Source of the DNA: an uncultured Burkholderiales bacterium
Lineage (GTDB): Bacteria; Pseudomonadota; Gammaproteobacteria; Burkholderiales; Burkholderiaceae_C
DNA: 64,000 nucleotides
Assembly: GCA_937891665.1 (NCBI GenBank)
Contig: CALAGS010000236.1
Location: 1 to 64,000 of the forward strand
Direction: 5' to 3'
The notes below the pieces were generated by a model that did not search any database, was not told the DNA's origin, and was given only the letters and a program-made list of their open reading frames with translations. This document shows, in pieces, positions 59,906 to 64,000 of the stretch; within the stretch, counting starts at the first letter, position 1, and each line of letters begins with the position of its first letter. Made by a program: the position numbers and the translations under genes.

Positions 59906-60817
59906 TTACTTTCTCACAGTTGGGGCTGCCTGGTTGCCTGAAGAATTGCCTCGCATGGTTCTGAAGAAGTCGGAGCTGCTTGGGTCTAAAACCATGACAT
60001 CGCTCTTTTTAGAAAAGCTGGCTTTGTAAGCATCAAGGCTTCTGTAAAACTGTGCGAATTGAGGGTCACGGCCAAAGGACTCGTTGTAGATTTTGGCGGC
60101 CTGTGAATCTCCTAAGCCTTTGATTTTTTGGGCATCGCGGTAAGCATTGGCAATGGTGACCTCGCGCTGGCGATCGGCATCAGCGCGGATTTTCTCTCCC
60201 TCAGCACCGCCCGTAGAGCGAAGTTCGTTGGCAACGCGCTTGCGCTCTGCCTCCATACGGCGATAAACCGATTCGGTAATGGCATCGACATAGTCAACTC
60301 TGGTGATGCGAACATCAACAACGTCAACTCCCCACGGCTTTTCGCCGCGCACTTTGTCTAAGACTTCGCGCTTGACGTCATTCATTAAGGAGTCGCGACT
60401 TAAAGACAGCAAGTCTTTCACAGTGCGCTTGTTGATTTCTTCTTGAAAAGCGTTTCGAACCACTCGGTTCAGTTGATTGGCACCGGCCTTTTCATCCAAG
60501 CCCACATTGCGGATATAGCCCAGGGGATCTGTAATGCGCCAACGAACGTACCAATCAATCACCACCCGTTGCTTTTCAGCAGTCAGCATGGGCTCGGTGT
60601 CGGGACTGTCGAGGGTTAACAAGCGCTTGTCAATGTAAGTGACGTTTTGCAAAGGGGGTGGAAGCTTGATGTTCAAACCAGGCTCGGTGATGACTTCTTT
60701 GATTTGACCCAAGGCATAAACCACACCAAATTGACGTTGATCGACCACGAACAACATGGAGCTGGCCAAAGCCAGCAACAGCAGCAGGGATGAAACCCAA
60801 ATTCCAATACGATTCAT
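59906..60817 (-). CDS. hflC: Protease modulator HflC
   Basis: FVVDQRQFGVVYALGQIKEVITEPGLNIKLPPPLQNVTYIDKRLLTLDSPD; SPFH protein. Confidence 0.96.
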   Translation of the reverse strand: MNRIGIWVSSLLLLLALASSMLFVVDQRQFGVVYALGQIKEVITEPGLNIKLPPPLQNVTYIDKRLLTLDSPDTEPMLTAEKQRVVIDWYVRWRITDPLGYIRNVGLDEKAGANQLNRVVRNAFQEEINKRTVKDLLSLSRDSLMNDVKREVLDKVRGEKPWGVDVVDVRITRVDYVDAITESVYRRMEAERKRVANELRSTGGAEGEKIRADADRQREVTIANAYRDAQKIKGLGDSQAAKIYNESFGRDPQFAQFYRSLDAYKASFSKKSDVMVLDPSSSDFFRTMRGNSSGNQAAPTVRK

Positions 60818-60829
60818 TTTGCTGCTTCC

Positions 60830-62239
60830 TTAGCGGTTTTCACGGTCACGAGATCGGAGACTGTCGCGCGATCTGGGATCAGGGGGTGCGCTGCTGGGTG
60901 CAGTGCTTGTGGCTGCGCTGTTCGCAGTGGCATCGACAGGGGCATTAGCCGAGGAGGCTGTCCCGGTCATTTGAATCAATTTATCGAGGGGCAGGTACAT
61001 CAGGTTAGAACCTTGCTTACTGTCGATCACAACCTTGGTGACGTTAGAGTAAATTTGCTGCATGGCATCTAAATACATGCGGTCACGCGTGACTTGAGGG
61101 GCATTTTGGTACTCTGGCAAGATGGCCTTGAAGCGCTGCGCATCGCCTTCTGCTTGCGCCACAATTCGCTCGCGATAGGCTTGGGACTCTTCCTTCAAGC
61201 GGGATGCAGCACCCACTGCACGAGGCACAACATCATTGGCATAAGCTTGCGCTTCATTTTTGGCACGCTCGCGTTCTTGGCCCGCCTTGAGCACATCATC
61301 AAACGCAGCTTGAACTTGTTCGGGCGGGCGAACGCCGCCTTGTTGCAAGTTGATGCCAACCACTTCAATACCCACCTTGTAACGATCCAAAATGTTTTGC
61401 ATCAAGGTTCGAACTTTAGGCGCAATCTGATCGCGTTCTTCTGACAAAGCAGAATCCATTTTCATTTTGCCCACCACCTCGCGAACGGCTGTTTCAGCAG
61501 CTTGTACGACCGCTTCAGTGGGATTTTTGCTTTCAAACAAATAGGCACGTGCATCGTTTAAGCGGTATTGAACGGCGAATTTGATTTCGACAATGTTTTC
61601 ATCTTCCGTGAGCATGGCTGACTCGCGAAGACCGGTGGCCTTGATGACGTTGTCGCGACCAATGTCAACAGAACGAATTTGCGTCACAAACACCAACTCA
61701 TTTTTTTGAATGGGGTAAGGAAAGCGCCAATTGAAACCAGCACCGACCGTGGACTTGTATTTGCCAAATTGGGTGATCACAGCTTGTTGCCCCTCTTGGA
61801 CAATGAAGAAGCCTGTACCCAACCAGATCAGGAGCAAAGCACCCAAAATGGCGCCAATGCCCAAATTGCGAAAGACGGGAGGCAAATCATTGAAAGGAGA
61901 GCCGTTGGGCTGACCTTTGTTAGGTGGACCGCCATTTTTACCACCCAAGAACTGCGAGAGCTTGCGATTGAGGTCACGCCACAACTCATCCAAATCGGGA
62001 GGGCCAGAAGATTGACCAGGCCGGTTGGACGAGTTGCCTGAATTTGAAGGCTGAGGATTTGGAGGTTGCTGCTGGGATCCATTGGCGCCTGCGGTGTTGC
62101 CAGGGGCATTGGTGCCGTCTTGACCTTCAGCAGCAGGTTTGTCGTCGCCTCGGCCCCAGCGTTGATCGTTCAAATTGAACATGCCACGAAGGCGCTGAGG
62201 CAAGACTGACCAGCTAAATGCACGGTATTTGGAATTCAT
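60830..62239 (-). CDS. hflK: FtsH protease activity modulator HflK
   Basis: Gly/Pro/Asn-rich N-terminus with DLDELWRDLNRKLSQFLGG, FFIVQEGQQAVITQFGKYKSTVGAGFNWRFPYPIQ. Confidence 0.96.
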   Translation of the reverse strand: MNSKYRAFSWSVLPQRLRGMFNLNDQRWGRGDDKPAAEGQDGTNAPGNTAGANGSQQQPPNPQPSNSGNSSNRPGQSSGPPDLDELWRDLNRKLSQFLGGKNGGPPNKGQPNGSPFNDLPPVFRNLGIGAILGALLLIWLGTGFFIVQEGQQAVITQFGKYKSTVGAGFNWRFPYPIQKNELVFVTQIRSVDIGRDNVIKATGLRESAMLTEDENIVEIKFAVQYRLNDARAYLFESKNPTEAVVQAAETAVREVVGKMKMDSALSEERDQIAPKVRTLMQNILDRYKVGIEVVGINLQQGGVRPPEQVQAAFDDVLKAGQERERAKNEAQAYANDVVPRAVGAASRLKEESQAYRERIVAQAEGDAQRFKAILPEYQNAPQVTRDRMYLDAMQQIYSNVTKVVIDSKQGSNLMYLPLDKLIQMTGTASSANAPVDATANSAATSTAPSSAPPDPRSRDSLRSRDRENR

Positions 62240-62294
62240 TCGCTTTTCTACGTTTTTATATGACTGCTCTCATTGTGCACAATCAGAGAGGCAT

Positions 62295-63485
62295 TTATGA
62301 AAAATCATCCTCATTTTCCCCGAAATTATCAAGGTCAAAGCGGGGATCAGATTCGCGTTCGGGGTTTGAAACTGTTCTAAGCACTTCTTCTGCCAGCATT
62401 TGTCGCAACATTGGCACGCCCTGACCCGATTGAGCGCTGACAAACAGGCGCTTCAAAGGAGCACCATCGACTTCGTACAGGTCGAACATTTCAAGCGGTT
62501 GACGCTCGGGCGGAATCGTGTCTATTTTGTTAAAAATTAGCCATTGCGGCACATCTTCTGCCCCAATTTCCCGAAGCACCCTTTTGACCTCGTTCATTTG
62601 CTCCGGATAGTTTGGGTTGGAAGCATCCACCACATGCAGCAACAAGTCAGCATCGGCAGCCTCCTGCAGGGTGGCCTGAAAGGCATCAATCAAACCATGC
62701 GGCAAATCTCGGATGAACCCAACCGTGTCAGAGACTGAAGCACTGCGACCAGCCTCCCCCAAATACAGTTGACGTGTGGTGGTGTCCAAGGTGGCAAACA
62801 ACTGATCGGCGGCATAGGCTCGCGCTTTGACCAAGGCGTTGAACAACGTAGATTTGCCAGCATTGGTGTAACCCACCAAGGAAACATTGAAAGAGTTGCG
62901 GCGATCGCGCTGTCTTCTTTGGGTAGAACGTTGCTTTTTCACTTTAGACAAGCGATCCTTGGTACGCTTGATAGCGTCATTGATCATGCGACGGTCAAGT
63001 TCAATTTGAGTTTCTCCAGGACCGCCCCGAGTGCCAATGCCACCTCGCTGGCGTTCAAGGTGAGACCACCGGCGAACCAAACGGGTACTCAGGTATTGGA
63101 GGCGCGCCAACTCAACTTGCAATTTGCCATCATGGCTGCGAGCGCGTTGACCGAAGATTTCAAGAATGAGCAATGTGCGGTCGTTGACGGGCAGGCCCAA
63201 ATGGCGTTCAAGGTTGCGCTGCTGAGCGGGGCTCAAAGACTGATCAAACAGAACCTCTTTGGCGCCCATTTGTTCTGCCATGAATTTGATTTCATCGGCT
63301 TTTCCAGAGCCCACAAACAAGGCGGCATCTGGGGCCTTGCGCTTGCAAGTCATTTTGGCGACAGGCTCTAGGCCTGCCGTCAAGGCCAATTGACTGAGTT
63401 CATCTAACTCTGCATCAAAATGTGGCAAGCCAAAATCGACACCCACCAGCAAGGCGGGCGTTGTGTCAACCGAGTCGCTGTTCAA
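62295..63485 (-). CDS. hflX: GTPase HflX
   Basis: GTRGGPGETQIELDRRMINDAIKR, VSLVGYTNAGKSTLFNALVKA, SDTVGFIRDLPHGLIDAFQATLQEA. Confidence 0.96.
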   Translation of the reverse strand: MNSDSVDTTPALLVGVDFGLPHFDAELDELSQLALTAGLEPVAKMTCKRKAPDAALFVGSGKADEIKFMAEQMGAKEVLFDQSLSPAQQRNLERHLGLPVNDRTLLILEIFGQRARSHDGKLQVELARLQYLSTRLVRRWSHLERQRGGIGTRGGPGETQIELDRRMINDAIKRTKDRLSKVKKQRSTQRRQRDRRNSFNVSLVGYTNAGKSTLFNALVKARAYAADQLFATLDTTTRQLYLGEAGRSASVSDTVGFIRDLPHGLIDAFQATLQEAADADLLLHVVDASNPNYPEQMNEVKRVLREIGAEDVPQWLIFNKIDTIPPERQPLEMFDLYEVDGAPLKRLFVSAQSGQGVPMLRQMLAEEVLRTVSNPERESDPRFDLDNFGENEDDFS

Positions 63486-63494
63486 AACAACGGG

Positions 63495-63746
63495 TTAAGC
63501 AGTGGGCTCGTCGACGGCTTCGTCTGAACCTGAAAGGTTGACAGCTCGGCCCGGAACGATGGTGGAAATGGCATGTTTGTACACCATTTGAGTGACCGTG
63601 TTACGGAGCAAAACCACGTATTGGTCAAAAGACTCAATTTGGCCTTGGAGTTTGATGCCGTTGACCAAGTAAATGGACACTGGCACATGCTCACGACGCA
63701 ATGCGTTGAGGAAGGGATCTTGCAAAAGTTGCCCTTTGTTGTTCAC
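63495..63746 (-). CDS. hfq: RNA chaperone Hfq
   Basis: [65 protein letters not shown]. Confidence 0.98.
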   Translation of the reverse strand: MNNKGQLLQDPFLNALRREHVPVSIYLVNGIKLQGQIESFDQYVVLLRNTVTQMVYKHAISTIVPGRAVNLSGSDEAVDEPTA

Positions 63747-63838
63747 GATATTCTCCGTGTTTTGAATTAATTTAAGGGTTTCACCTTAACACATCAAAAG
63801 AGGCGTTTTGCAACGACCCCTTTTAAAACCCTTACAAA

Positions 63839-64000
63839 TTACCCCGCATCTTTGTCAGCAAAGGGGTTTTGAGACGTTTTCATTTCAATCCGTAGCGGCG
63901 TGCCCGACAAATCAAAGGCTTTGCGGAAGCGACCTTCCAAATAACGTTTGTAGGTTTCAGTGACGTGCTCTAAAGAATTGCCATGAATCACAATAACCGG
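63839..64000 (-). CDS. der: GTPase Der, C-terminal KH-like end (5' part outside window)
   Basis: Not in ORF track. Manual reverse translation: [53 protein letters not shown]; matches Der C-terminus, in hfq-der context. Confidence 0.88.
   Translation of the reverse strand, partial: PVIVIHGNSLEHVTETYKRYLEGRFRKAFDLSGTPLRIEMKTSQNPFADKDAG

Noticed and set aside
62769-63371. 200 aa + strand ORF
   Set aside because: Antisense to hflX; no domain features.

Overview
This 64 kb window looks like a stretch of betaproteobacterial (Burkholderiales/Comamonadaceae-like) core chromosome with about 58 protein-coding genes. I saw no rRNA, tRNA, CRISPR array, IS element, prophage or known defence system. The main blocks are as follows. 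(i) A sugar dehydrogenase fragment, then a secreted DUF1800/DUF1501 pair. (ii) A tightly coupled + strand operon (3992-10343): FemAB-like transferase, PaiB-like protein, one ORF fusing a TadA tRNA adenosine deaminase to a DhlA-like haloalkane dehalogenase, an LD-carboxypeptidase and a penicillin acylase. (iii) tatD-holB-tmk-mltG, ygfZ, and a thioesterase-GNAT fusion. (iv) A roughly 16.6 kb minus-strand acyl-CoA/beta-oxidation cluster containing a complete Liv-type ABC transporter and a DmdB-like acyl-CoA ligase, with dyad symmetries in two intergenic gaps. (v) selO, msrB, yciB, bolA, ppiC, purL, map, glnD and a YgiQ-family radical SAM gene. (vi) A split chromate transporter, rlmB, and a ybbA/tesA pair whose start codons overlap. 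(vii) metC-like gene, purA, hisZ, DUF2065, hflC, hflK, hflX, hfq and the 3' end of der. The strongest candidate for something unusual is the TadA-dehalogenase fusion. Everything here rests on reading sequence and recalling protein families; no database search was run.
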